DNA from: Trichoplax adhaerens
Lineage: Eukaryota; Placozoa; Uniplacotomia; Trichoplacea; Trichoplacidae
Length of the DNA stretch: 64,000 nucleotides
NCBI RefSeq assembly: GCF_000150275.1
Contig: NW_002060944.1
Span: forward strand, 9,520,704-9,584,703
Reading direction: 5' to 3'
A program made the position numbers and the translations under genes. Shown here in pieces: positions 12,573 through 24,967 of this stretch; within the stretch, counting starts at the first letter, position 1; every line of letters begins with the position of its first letter. The notes below the pieces were generated by a model, which saw nothing but the letters and a program-made list of their open reading frames with translations, was not told the DNA's origin and did not search any database.

Positions 12573-14292
12573 GACCAACTGTAGGAATGGTATTGAAATA
12601 GTCAACTCTGTCAAGTTTAGTCTTTTACTGTTGTATCATCGATTTATTCTATTGTAACTGACTGTTATAACATAATTTCATATTCTCCAAACTGTTATAT
12701 TGTAGCTTTTAGATAATGTGATTGAAAATTATCCCAATCACCTTCATTATATTAGTATATTTGTGTTATTGTGATAGCATGTAGTGTTATGGTTCTGACA
12801 AATGGCTTATTGGTCTTGTTATCTTTGAATTTTTTGAATATTTGGATTTGCCATTCTAGTTGTAAATGTGTAACAAAGACTTTTTGGTTGTACAACATTA
12901 CCGTACAGCTAAAGTTAGTACTGAAAATGTAAAATTCTCTCCCTTAAAATAGAATGTAAGTATTGTATTTACGAAACGATTGTTACAGAGTATTTCATAG
13001 CATAGAAGAAGCTAAATTTCAAGTTGAACTATTCCAATGACCATACGTTTACATCGGTAGGCATCTATAGAACGTTAATGACAGCATATGATGTTTTGAT
13101 TTATATAATAATATGAATTTCGCATGCTTCTTAATTTCAATAAACTCAAAAACTTTTTGTTCTGTAGTGATATACACGATGTATGTTTATACTACCGTAT
13201 CAGCACATACATTGATCTGGTTTTGCTCAGATTAGCTCAAATCTTCTACATCTCTTATTTAAAACTATTGCATTTATTACATTTATACATACCAAAAGCA
13301 GCATCAGGTTGTACTTTATAGTTCGCAGCGAGTCATATGCATTACAGTGCAATCATGATGATATGCTGTAAATCATGAGAAACCGTTTTAAATCGATTAA
13401 TCATAATCGCTGGTACCTCTGAATAGTACTTACTCTTTAATTAATCAATCCAGAGGTACTTTAGAAACGTAATACGATGCTCATATACGCGTAAGTAAAG
13501 TAAGAAACGGCATTTTGCCGCTAGTCTGTTGCTCATGGCAGTATTCTTATTAGACAAGCCAAGTGTGCGTTGTTCGATTTTTTTAAGGCTCAAGCCATGC
13601 TGCACTTATCCTTGAATTACTGCAGTACATTAACATTCTTCAATACTAAGGTAATGTCACTGAAATGTTTCTTGTGACAGTACTTGCTACAAAAAAATGT
13701 TGAGAGCAATCTTCTCAATCTTTGCTGTTTCCCACAACGATGATTCGCATCGCAGCTACGATGGTGACATAATTTTGTTAGCGAACTTGATTAATGAATG
13801 CGAGTAATGGCTGAATGAGTTATTTTCAGATCGAAATTATGCCACAGCTATCTTTATTCACAAATTGTAGTGAGTACACTAAGTATACAACCACTACCAA
13901 GTTTACAGCAATGTGGTTAGGTAATTTGTATGTATGAAACTACAATAAGTAAACCGACTACTAAATAAAACATTTCTATCACATTTGTCTTTGTGTACAA
14001 AAGCCGCACCTGATTACCATACCAAGTAAATAAACTATCTAGAGCACGTAGTATATCATTAATATTTAAATAATTAAAATATAGTAATGATCATGTACAG
14101 TAGGTATTGATATTCACTATTCTAATTCGTTATCCGCTTCAATAAAGGCCTTCACTGTAAACGCTATCATTTATTTCTTACTAACAGAAAATACTGGAGT
14201 TAGTTAATTTCTTTTACTGCAAGTCTCTGAGAGTTAAATTGAGATCAAGTTAGAGTAGATAGTAAAGCTTTGGCCCGTTCACATGGCTGCTT
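12573..14292. other. Spacer without recognised gene
   Basis: AT-rich. The open frame at 13124-13321 is hydrophobic low-complexity with no splice context. Nothing else recognised. Confidence 0.5.
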
Positions 14293-14459
14293 AGTAGGCC
14301 CATTCATAATTATAATAATCTCCATTACTCAGATACTCAGCGTAAATAGCTTAAACGATGGTATGTTATTTTAGAAGTCTTAACCCTTTAATGTATCATC
14401 ATGTAAGCTATTTACGCTAAGTATCTGAGTAATTGAGGTTATTATGAATGGGACCTACT
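14293..14459. mobile_element. MITE-like long inverted repeat (167 bp)
   Basis: The left arm (14293-14353, beginning AGTAGGCCCATTCAT) is the near-perfect reverse complement of the right arm (14403-14459, ending ATGAATGGGACCTACT). The arms are about 57-60 bp with a few mismatches and enclose a loop of about 50 bases. The whole unit can fold into one hairpin, as foldback MITEs do. No transposase is nearby and no clear target-site duplication is seen. Confidence 0.75.
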
Positions 14460-15047
14460 GTACATAGACTATGCTAGGATTAAATACGCATATTAGAAGT
14501 AAAATGGTACACAATCGGTGTCTACTGGAGTAGATTTCTCGGATTTTAATTCTCGCGTAGATGCCTTGACTTTTGATAGGCACAGTATCCTCTAACTTCT
14601 ACCACTTCACGGTGGATAAGAACTATACTGTAGGCCTGTGAGTAGGGTAATTTACATTCTATTTATTTATTTATTCTCCAAACTGAATACTGCCTTGGTG
14701 CAGTTCGCGCTATATTGTACAGTAGGTAGCCACAAAATGATATCTTCTACTAAGCTAAATACTAGGCAACATGGCGATGCTGTTTGTGACACTGGCAGAC
14801 AGTCTGTCTTGAGGCTTTCTCTATTTCCATACTAACTTTGTGGCAGGATCAATTAATAACTTAGTGCTCGGTTCCAGGCATTGATTATAACCATAAACCA
14901 GGTTATCAATTCATATATTAAAGCTCAATTCCTGAGACTAATCATAACTATCTGCAACAGGGACTGAGCTAGAAAAATATATCCAATCCACTGGTATAGT
15001 GCAGTCGTGATTGTAGAATTACGATAGATACTCTCAGCAAGAATCGT

Positions 15048-15389
15048 TTAAACAAATACTGTACGCAGCTCGGCATCTTTTAAATGTTCAATGTGAGTGA
15101 CTGATTTGTTTAACTCGTCTTTAGTAATGAATGGCATGGCTCCATTTATAGCGTGCATTAAGTTAACATGGGCTTTCACCAGCAAATCAAATAACCAGCT
15201 ATTCTCATTATGATCTAGTGGAAAAACAAGCATTAATTTATTGCTCACTGAATAATGAGGCAAAGCAATAAAATAACAATAAGTGCCTAAGACAAGAATT
15301 GTATCCTGTTCTAATCCCAATAACTTTTTTAGGAGAAAGATACTGACCATTAATGCGAATGAATGTATTCGCAGTATCATACCTTGCAA
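15048..15389 (-). CDS. Unrecognised open frame, 113 codons
   Basis: An uninterrupted minus-strand frame with fairly balanced composition; it includes LDHNENSWLFDLLVKAHVNL and a charged C-terminus. Just upstream on the same strand (about 15410-15510) another open stretch encodes NRETCNYAVRAIHGHAID in a different frame. A third overlapping frame contains NTFIRINGQYLSPKK. No family recognised, and no splice arrangement joins these pieces convincingly. They may be remnants of one gene with frame breaks, or chance. Confidence 0.22.
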   Translation of the reverse strand: MQGMILRIHSFALMVSIFLLKKLLGLEQDTILVLGTYCYFIALPHYSVSNKLMLVFPLDHNENSWLFDLLVKAHVNLMHAINGAMPFITKDELNKSVTHIEHLKDAELRTVFV

Positions 15390-15513
15390 TCACTTTTTCT
15401 TAAAGGGTTTCACTGACAGGGTGATTATATCGATAGCATGGCCATGGATAGCACGAACGGCATAGTTACAAGTCTCTCTATTCATAACCATAATGAGGAA
15501 GGCAGAAAATTCT

Positions 15514-16761
15514 ACGATACTTTATAAACTGCTGCGTATTCATATGATAAATGTTTCTAACTTTGACGAAAGTCAATTTTATTGATAGATAGAAAGTTTA
15601 TCGATTTGCGTTTTATAAGGGCTGATCAACTGTCAAGCGTTCGACGAGCTACCCCTAAGGCTTGCTACCATGCTGCTATTCTATTTCTCAATTACGTCTT
15701 TCAGAACTTTGTATGTTTTATCATTTTGTTGTGGTTCTCTCGCCAGAGCTGTCGCTAGGTTATCTGATATGACTTCAAAAGAGAAGAGTTGAAAATAGCT
15801 ATATACTGTAGTCAGCTGCTTTTTCAAAGTTAAATGCATCTATCGCAAGAGTTAAAAGTTCCACTTCGAGATGGATAGCTTTTAATACGCCCATTGATTA
15901 TAAATATAAATAGTCATCTGGTAATGGAGTGTCATTACCTAATATCCAGATTAAAAAGTATTTCACCTCACATTGTGGCGCATATATTTCAATGTCGATC
16001 GAATGCACGTATAAGCTAAAGTCTTCGACCAAATTATTAGATCAAATCCATCTGCATTTTCATTTTTTGGTCTCGTTTCTTGATCCCTTAAGGTAAAAAT
16101 ATCCGAGCTAGTAGATCAAAGCAAATTAAAAATTGACGCACGATCTGGAAGTAGGCTTAAAGGTACCGAACAAAATGTAGCTTATGAAATTAATATTCAT
16201 TCACTTTGTTGTTCCAAGTGAAAACATTTGATGATATTTTATTTCAATCAAGTTTATTGAATACGTAGCAGTCTTGTTTATTGTGGAAGTTGTTTTTATT
16301 TTACAATCATTTCTGAATATACAGCATTGCCTAAGAGATAATTAAATTACAAGCAAATAAATTCAATGCATGGCAATTTGGCAGTATAATGTATCGTTCA
16401 TTTCAATCTGGAAGCAATTGATGACGAGAACACCATGTACGGCAAGTTGTTCACATTCAGTGCGATTTCTGCTGAAATGGAACGGTATTGCTTTGAATTT
16501 CTTACATTTGTGTAGTCTCTCGTAGCCGACTGATAGCTATCTGGCGTTATTATATCTGTCCCTGTAAGTTATTTATGAAGACATCATGGTGTGCTCTTGC
16601 CTCGATTGGCTAGCTGCAACTTTTCTTTTAGTTATTTACTCAGTAACCTAATGACTAGTAATCAATTTGCCTCATGACTCATCCTATTGGTCATTATAAA
16701 CTTCTGGAAATGGCCGTAATTTCTTTCTATTGGATCTCAAAAATAGTTTAGAAACCGAATT
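15514..16761. other. Spacer without recognised gene
   Basis: No supported coding segment or repeat seen between the weak open frames at 15.0-15.5 kb and the tandem array starting near 16762. Confidence 0.45.
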
Positions 16762-18050
16762 CAACTACAACAAATTGAGCCAAGCTTGAAAATGCAATCG
16801 GCTTTATTCACTATAGAACATTAAATGAAATAAAGTTGGTTAACAAATTGAATTTAATCCATTGAAAGGTGTTATTCAATCTTTCTTTGCAACCCAATGG
16901 ACGTGTGGAATACATATCGATGTCATGCTGAAAAAATAGAATGGTATAAATTAAATCAAGCCCAAACTAGGTCAATTGTATATGTAGTTTTAGCCTAATA
17001 AACTATCTGAGGAGATATCCGTCTACGGGTAGATATATAAATATTATACGAAATACAACTTTGATTTTTGAACCACTACAACAAATTGAACCAAGCTTGA
17101 AAATGCAATCGGTTTTATTCACTATAGAACATTAGATGAAATGAAAGTTGGTTAACAAATTGAATTTAATCCATTGAAAGGTGCTATTCAATCTTTCTTT
17201 GCAACCCAATGGACGTGTGGAATACATATCGATGTCATGCTGAAAAAATAGAATGGTATAAATTAAATCAAGCCCAAACTAGGTCAATTGTATATGTAGT
17301 TTTAGCCTAATAAACTATCTGAGGAGATATCCGTCTACGGGTAGATATATGAATATTATACGAAATACAACTTCGATTTTTGAACCACTACAACAAATTG
17401 AACCAAGCCTGAAAATGCAATCGGTTTTATTCACTATAGAACATTAGATGAAAGAAAGTTGGTTAACAAATTGAATTTAATCCATTGAAAGGTGTTATTC
17501 AATCTTTCTTTGCAACCCAATGGACGTGTGGAATTACTGGAATACATATCGATGTCATGCTGAAAAAATAGAATGGTATAAATTAAATCAAGCCCAAACT
17601 AGGTCAATTGTATATGTAGTTTTAGCCTAATAAACTATCTGAGGAGATATCCTTCCACGGGTAGATATATAAATATTCGGGTAAATATTATTATATAGGA
17701 ATTTCAAGGGAATACAACTTTTAATTTTTGAACCACCACAACAACTTGAACCAAGCCTCAAAATGCGATCGGTTTTATTCAATAGAGAACATGTTGGTTA
17801 ACAAATTGAATTGATTGAATCCATTGGAAGATGTTATTTAATCTTTCTTTCCAACCCAATGGACATGTCTGATTGATTTTGATGGCATGCTGAAAAGATG
17901 GAATTGTCTACAGTAAGTTAAGTCAATTGTATACGTAGTTATAGGCTAATAAAGTATCTGTGGCGATATCCTTCTATGGGTAGATAGATACGAGTAAATA
18001 TTCTACAGGAATTTCAACGGAATACAACTTGAATAATAATTTTGAAACCA
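16762..18050. repeat. Tandem array of four units of about 312 bp
   Basis: Unit landmarks (CTACAACAAATTGA and close variants) fall at about 16764, 17076, 17388 and 17736, giving spacings of 312, 312 and 348. The first three copies are nearly identical. The third has an 8-base insertion plus an extended tail, and the fourth is clearly more diverged and slightly shortened. Each unit carries GGTTTTATTCACTATAGAAC and ATCGATGTCATGCTGAAAAA. No coding potential seen. Confidence 0.95.
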
Positions 18051-18320
18051 AGGGGTGCCATGGAAAATAATCAGACTTCAGTATATATTGATTTTGGTTA
18101 AACATGGTCAGCTGACTTAGGGAAAAGCGTAAACTATTTCTATACTGTACCCTGCATTTTTTGGCCCAACAATTTCTCACTACCGTTCTATGCAATACTG
18201 ATCATTTTCTCAGCACTAGTCCGTATAGAGAGTGCTGCAAACTGTGTTCATTACTGCGGTATTCCATTCGGCTCCACCCCCTTCAAACCGGACCAACTCG
18301 TTGTAACAATAGCGCAAGCC

Positions 18321-18328
18321 TGACGTCA
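18321..18328. promoter_or_regulatory. Consensus CRE palindrome TGACGTCA
   Basis: A perfect CREB/ATF-type site within a locally GC-richer stretch. No gene follows closely, so function is unproven. Confidence 0.3.
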
Positions 18329-21300
18329 TCAAACCGGTTAATAAACAGGTAATCAAAACATTCACTTGCACGTCTAGCTGTGACTATGCAGGAAATGCAC
18401 AACATGATGCACAAGCAGGCGTCAAGCACCATACAGCGCCCCCTTCGACAGTCTACAGTACTTACTGTACAATATACTGTACTGTACGTACTGAATGCAC
18501 TGTACTGTACAAAAGCATCTGTGGATCATACAGTAATTCTCCACGTCCTGTACTGTACCGTACTGGACAGTATAGCTCGCTGACGTGAAATCTACAGTAT
18601 AGTACCGTACAGTACAGGCCAAAACTAGATTGCAAAACAGGTTTACGGTTTGTTGCATGCGTTACTGTAGTAACTTGCTATTCATCATGTCATCGTTAAG
18701 CACCGCTACTGCAATTATTTTTGCTGCTAGAATAGGCAACATTGCTTAAATTAAAGAAGAGCTTCAACGTACGCTACTTTGCAAGTTTGCACGATTGCGA
18801 TCCACAAGCACTGATTGCACTTCTGAATTACACCTCGCAGTCGAATGGCTGTTTTATGCAGCGCGATACTATGAAATTTCATATGGGCTAAACTGTAGTA
18901 CCCTGCTGCCTATTTGTTTAATCCCTATTTCAATGAGACAGCACTATCTCAAAATGCGTCATAATCTGATACCGTGCAGCCGCCTAGGACACACTCTTTA
19001 TTCTTTTAGTATACTGTACTGTAAGACTTGTTATTGTTTACATTGATATCGGCCGAAATAACAATGTCTGCATTGTAAATCAATAAGCATGCAGCAATAA
19101 AGTAATCGACTACTGTGGGAGTGGACGGATCAACAGCGACTAAACTGTATCGACTGGCTGCAAGCTGCGCTGTACAGTACAGTACTGTATGGATGGGTAC
19201 GACTGGAGTACGGATGCAATCATTTTCTTATTTGTGCATCACCATCATTTTCAATCAAGTTAACATTAATTAGGTTAAATGCAGTACCCTACTATACTGT
19301 AATGGTTGATCAATCATCATTGGCATCATTCTACTCTCCCTCCCTAACAGTGGAGCGCAAGCAGCGGGGCTACATCGACTGACAAGAGGCCCTGGGGTAG
19401 AAGAGAAATTATACTGTGACTGCGTAATCAAAGGTGTTTAACATGTTCAAGTGAATGATGATAGCGAATACTGATTGCATTCATACAGTCAAGATGGCGG
19501 ATCAATTCATGAAATCGTCATTTTCTCCTGAACTGATCTACCTCATACATAGAGTGTACTGTATATTAAATTGAATCCAATGAAACAAAATGATACCTTA
19601 GTTGGCCGACTTACACTTAATGACTAGTAATTAGACGGTTGGCATGAAGAGAAAATCTTCAATTTTGATACTTTTAACAAAGGCACGTGACAAGCACCAC
19701 CGCCCATCGACTACAATGCATTATTCATTCAGTATTTGTTCAATCAAAGAAATCGCATTTGAAAACCAAGCTATTGACTACTGTAGAATTCGTCGTCCTA
19801 CATCGTTTCAAGTATTTCCACTTAAATGCTAGCTAAAATGACAGATTATGATGTGCTTACAGCATATGAATTAGCTAGCCATCATTCAGTTCATTTAAAA
19901 CTGGACTGAATATCTTCCTATTTTCCTGTACTACACTGTAGCGAGGAGCATCAACATTGAATGAACAAAAGATTGGTTTGTTTGAAAATCGTTTGTCGGC
20001 GCTTGGATCATGAAGACTACAGTAGAGACCCTCTCATAGAGGGGTTACAATACACTAATGAAGACTGATAGTGTCGCCTTGTACTGTACAGTACTGTACT
20101 GTACACTGTACACTCAGTACTGTACGGTATTACTTGTATTTGCCGTGCTACTTTATTTATTATTATTACTACGCTTCCCTATTGTTTTTATCTTTCAAAT
20201 TTAAAAAACTTGTTGGACGAGCTCTTCCTGTCACTCACTTGAACGGTGAAATTGTCCAGTAGTGTATAGTACAATACCGTACTACAGGATACAGTAGTTA
20301 AACCATACTTGATGCTTCAATCTCCAGTCCCGTACAGTGTTGTCAATAATAACAACAACAATGATAAGTTATTGCGCAATATTACAGTACTGGATGCGAT
20401 AGCAACGATATTCAAAGGCAATGACTCAAAATTTATTTACTATTTATATGCGTTTCCATCAATTAAAATTAGTCAGTTAATCATTTCAATGCGTGTACAT
20501 TTCATGCAGTCTTCAATAGGCAAAAGAGAAACTTTGCAACAATTTTTCTAGTAGTCATCACTGGATCGATGATAGTTAGTCGGCATTATCCCCACCATCA
20601 GTTCAATTTGTCAGCGAGCCAGCCTGATAACTGAGTAATCTTTCTTTTATCGTAGTCATTGGTATATTGATTCGTTATCAGTTTGCACCGTCAACTGGAA
20701 AATTTTCAAGTCGACGTCGATATTGAATAATCGTTTTATAGAAAATCGGCAATCTACTTTGGCCAAAGCACTGTAAGTTTGACTAAAGATACTGAATTAT
20801 GATGAATGTTAGAACAGTAAAGATCTCTACAATAATATTCAAATAAAACTGAAACACGACACCAACCGTCAACTGTACTGATGATTACTAGTTTTGTGAA
20901 TCACTTTTTACTCAAGAACATCGTTATGTTCAACGGACGCTTGATTGATTGTTGCTTAAGCGTTTAGTCATTGCATTACTCGATCTGCTTTAGTGTTTGA
21001 TGTGTTGATATGCAATGTAATTTTGTCATCAATGTAGCCAAATTATTTGTTAGTAAGGCTAATTTACTGTAGTATCAATCCAAATGGTCAAATGGTTTTA
21101 GTCTTACGGTATCTTCACAAAGAACGTCAACGCCATCTTATCCATTTTAACAATATCATACTACCACTTGGTGCTCAATTGGACATGGAGAATGTACGAC
21201 AGTCGAGATAAAGTAACAAAACTGAAATTCACATTTTACCCTGGCCATGTTTCATATCCAGTTTAGTGTTGATCTACTGCCATCGACTACTGCCGCTACA

Positions 21301-21513
21301 GCAGTACTGTCATCTCAATCAGATGACCATGACTGTTGTCATCCATTTGTCGCTTCACGTTCTGCTCTATCAGTATGACTATTGGGTTTTGCCGTAATAG
21401 GTTGAAGTCGACGCTTGGCGTGTCACCCATTCCGTGCGTCACTGATGAAGTCATTTTACATGCGTACGTCAATGTTATTGATAGTTGGAAATTAATTTAC
21501 TACCCAGGAACGC

Positions 21514-21745
21514 AACTTGACTCAGCTGAGTCAGCAGGCATGATCAGCCAACTTTGTCAACATGGGACAAGTTGGAATAGACTGTACTCTACTGTCCATA
21601 CGGACGTCAAAGTGATTGAGTGGCGCTCCCAACTACAATTTAATTGACTACCGATTGGCGATACTTTGACTCCGCTGAGTTAGCATGCATAATCAGCCAA
21701 CTTTGTCAACATGGGAGAAGTTCGAATCCACTAGACTTACTGTAC
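21514..21745. repeat. Local duplication of about 85 bp, offset about 150 bp
   Basis: The segment from about 21514 to 21600 recurs, diverged, at about 21664-21745. Both copies contain ATCAGCCAACTTTGTCAACATGGGA. The first holds the perfect palindrome TGACTCAGCTGAGTCA (21518-21533), which is degraded in the second. Confidence 0.8.
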
Positions 21746-21909
21746 AGTGTACAGTACTGTATACTGGAGTAAATAGGAAAATTGCATTTCAAGTTTGTGC
21801 CACAAAACCGTTATCTTGTCAGTACGGTACCGTACACTAGAGACAATGGTCGCTTACTGTTGTTCTTGATACAGTACCTTGCCTTTGTACAGTACGATAC
21901 TGTAAGCTG

Positions 21910-22270
21910 AGTGACAGTACATAGACTGTAGACGTTAGGGATCGTATCAAGCAGTCGCTGGTAGCTTACAGTACAATTTTCCACACTGTGGGTCGAGTGG
22001 ATCCTGTTGGAAAACCAGTCATTAAGTGACAGTACATGGACTGTAGACGTTAGGGATCGTATCTGGCAGTCGCTGGTAGCTTACACTCTTACAGTACAAT
22101 TTTCCACACTGTGGTCGAGTGGTTCCTGTTGGAAAACCAGTCTTTAAATTAAGTGACAGTACATGGACTGTAGACGTTAGGGATCGTATCTGGCAGTCGC
22201 TGGTAGCTTACAGTACAATTTTCCACATTGTGGGTCGAGTGGATCCTGTTAGAAAACCAGTCATTAATTG
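21910..22270. repeat. Three-copy tandem repeat, 115-127 bp unit
   Basis: Units begin AGTGACAGTACAT at 21910, 22025 and 22152. Each contains GACGTTAGGGATCGTATC, CAGTCGCTGGTAGCTTACA and AATTTTCCACA, and they differ by small indels and single bases. The high identity indicates recent expansion. Confidence 0.95.
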
Positions 22271-22311
22271 ACAGTAATTCAATGACATCAGTCAATACGT
22301 TTGACCGCCAG

Positions 22312-22323
22312 CCAATGACGTCA
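22312..22323. promoter_or_regulatory. CCAAT box overlapping a consensus CRE
   Basis: CCAATGACGTCA joins a CCAAT pentamer to a perfect TGACGTCA palindrome. It lies about 1.6 kb upstream of the SPSB3-like start. This combination is common in promoters, but no transcript start is known here. Confidence 0.3.
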
Positions 22324-22470
22324 GATTAGGCTACAATGACAGTAGCACTGCAGATCAGGTGAAATCTGTCCCGGGCTCAATATTGACGCATTCCATTCTA
22401 AACTGGTGTTACTCGACAGTCATTGGCCACCGAGCCTGTTGGGCTATACAATACTGTACTAGGGTCGATC

Positions 22471-23888
22471 GTACTGTACTGTACTGTATAGAATACGCTA
22501 GTAGACTGTAAAAGGAGTGTCAAGTGCAGCTAAAACGAGTTGATGATGAATCTTATTCGCTAGTACAACTTGAATTGATTACCGCCAAGTTGAAGTATTA
22601 CTATTCACTTTTTTTCTCTTGCTACAAACTAAAAGTGTTGTATCATCACTTCAACTTTGTATTACTATCCATTTTAGGCATTGGTAGCCTCATTGCAAGT
22701 ACTCAAGGCTAAAACGAAAACGGTCACTCTAGGACAAAAATCACTGCCATTATTTGTTCAACCTTGGAAGTAAAGGGTAGGTTAAACGTAATCTCAAAAT
22801 GATGATAGATAGATAATGTAGAAATTCATGATTAAAAGCAATGATTGATTGAGTAAGCATCGCATTCTGCTCTATTTCAATTTTGCTGACCGACACTACT
22901 GTAGTATCTTCTTCTTCAACTACAATACATAATGGCTACTATTTCAGCTTTTGCTGTAGTTGGACTACTGTAGGCATAGTCTTCAATGTTCTCTACCTTA
23001 TCACTAGACTACGGTAGGTCATGGTAACCATCAATGAAAGCAATATCCAGTCATGTAATGTGTACAAGGTGATAATGCAACTTGAATACGCGTAGGCTAA
23101 GAATCAATAGACTCTATCAGCGGATTAGTATTTTAAACTGCTTCAACTCGCATTCAATGCTACTAAATGACTTCAATTACTGTAACCAAGAATAAGAGTA
23201 GTACAAACCGTTGTTGAATAATGCACCTTAGTATAGCGGATAGTAAAATTGGATAGCATAAGCAGCAGCTACCATCCAAGTGACTTGTACACAATCAATT
23301 TCCAATAGATAGCACGTAATCGAATCTTCTGACACACAAGATACTGTACAATGTTATTGTTAACTACTCATGTTAGTTAATGCTTGAAATCCTGCTTGTA
23401 TCGCTTACTAAGCTCGATCCTTGATACTTTTGCCCATTGTGCAATTGTTTACAAGAATTATAAAGTATGCAATAGTACGGAAGTATTTGCCGCCAATTAT
23501 GCAATGTCATCTGCGTGTGGAAGTAAAATTAAGTCATTTTAACTACGATAGCCTGATAAGTAAAATGATTTCGGTATTGAGTTGATAACACCAACTGTAG
23601 TTTAATATCCACTTTTCTCTCTCTTAACTTCTTCAATTGGCCGAAGAAGGATGAAGCACCACTATTCTGTTCATATACTTCAACCTGTCTTGAGGATAAA
23701 AACAATACTATGTACTGATATTGTATTGTTAACTGGATGGAAGAACTTATCCTATTCGCACACCGGCACCTGACAAGATCCTAATTCATTGTAATAATTT
23801 CTAGGTTTACTCTTTCGTTGAAGAAAAAGTTTACTTGCAGCGATCTATTTGTGGTTTCTTTCACACATTAAATATCTTAGCTATCAAA
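22471..23888. other. End of word-rich island and upstream region of the SPSB3-like gene
   Basis: Begins with a GTACTGTACTGTACTGTA run (22471-22489). After about 23400 the sequence becomes ordinary AT-rich DNA. No coding segment recognised; the SPSB3-like promoter and 5' UTR should lie in the last several hundred bases. Confidence 0.45.
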
Positions 23889-24967
23889 ATGGGTAAGTTG
23901 TTACTATTGATTGTAAACTTTCAATCATTCTTTATATTTTACCATTATTTCTACAATAGCTGTAAACTTTGAAAACAGCTTTTGTAGACAAAGCAGCAGT
24001 ATGTGATATCAATCGCTAACATCATAGTATACAAAGTTGTTTCTCCGAAGTGAACAATATTGAATTGTACTGCTATAGCTCGGCATACATCAATCTAGTA
24101 GTTTGCAGTTATAAAACCTGCTTGATTGAATAAAGTATCTTCCCAACACTGTCCATGATTAATAATTAATACCTTAAATGCGCCTACGTACAGGATATCG
24201 TTAATGATTTTCATTTGTAGAAGATAAAAAAAGTTCGATATTATCATCAGATTAACCAAAATTGGATATTTGTATTTGACTTAGTTGCAACCTGTGCGAT
24301 TGGACCAATTCAAGAAGCTTTCCCTGACAATTGGACGTGGAACATTGACGACAAATCTCCTGATGTCGAATTGTGTTCGCGTCGAGAAGGCGCCTACTTT
24401 TATACTGATCCTGTTATTGATAGCACTGGCACAGCGGCAGTACGTGGCAGTAAAGGCTTTGATAGAGGTCTCCATTATTGGGAAGTTACATTGTGTGAGC
24501 CAACATTTGGATCATCAGTAATGGTTGGCGTTGGCACTAAGAAAGCAAAATTACGCACCAACAACTACGAATACATAGATATATTAGGTACTGATTGTGA
24601 AAGCTGGGGCCTAAATTATAAAGGTTATCTATTCCATAATGGTAGACCTACTAAATTCACCGATACATTTTACGCTGGAACCACTATTGGAGTATTGTTA
24701 GACATGAATGTCGGTAAATTAAGTTATTTTAAAAATGGTTCATTCTTGGGAACTGCATTTGACGACTTATTGGATATTAATTCTGAACTCTATCCGATGA
24801 TCGCTTCAACAGCTGCTGAAAGTGAAATGCAATTGGGCATACGCGGATCGAAATTTGTAAGTCTAGAGGATCTTTGCAGACGGACTGTACGTCGATATGT
24901 GGACTATGCAAATATTGACAAATTATGCCTACCTCAACCCATTAGAAATGAACTTAAGGTGCTGTAA
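23889..24967 (+). CDS. SPRY domain and SOCS box protein, SPSB3-like
   Basis: Predicted substrate receptor of a CUL5/Elongin-BC ubiquitin ligase: SPRY binds the target and the SOCS box binds Elongin. Two exons: 23889-23892 contributes only ATGG, then 24285-24967. The junction ATGG|TTGCAACC keeps phase and gives MVATCAIGPIQEAF, 228 residues in all. The NWTWNIDD segment matches the WEWN lead-in of SPSB3. SPRY spans about residues 45-175 (GLHYWEVTL, ESWGLNYKG, YFKNGSFLG). The SOCS box is the last 35 residues, with SLEDLCRRTVRRYV and the LPQP Cullin-box core. The domain order and ESWGL motif fit SPSB3 better than SPSB1/2/4; orthology needs a tree. Human SPSB3 has extra N- and C-terminal tails absent here. 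Confidence 0.88.

Larger units (their letters stand above)
18051..21905. repeat. Island rich in GTACTGTAC/GTACAGTAC words
   Basis: Clusters of the complementary words TACTGTAC and GTACAGTA recur in both orientations, at 18474-18502, 18549-18575, 18601-18616, 19171-19190, 20081-20127, 21739-21765 and 21825-21905. Because the two words are reverse complements, each cluster can form a cruciform. The stretch looks less AT-rich than its surroundings. No gene recognised; the open frames here largely translate the repeat words. Confidence 0.7.

Noticed and set aside
18380-18658. Open frames on both strands at 18380-18583 and 18422-18658
   Set aside because: They mainly translate the TACTGTAC word repeats.
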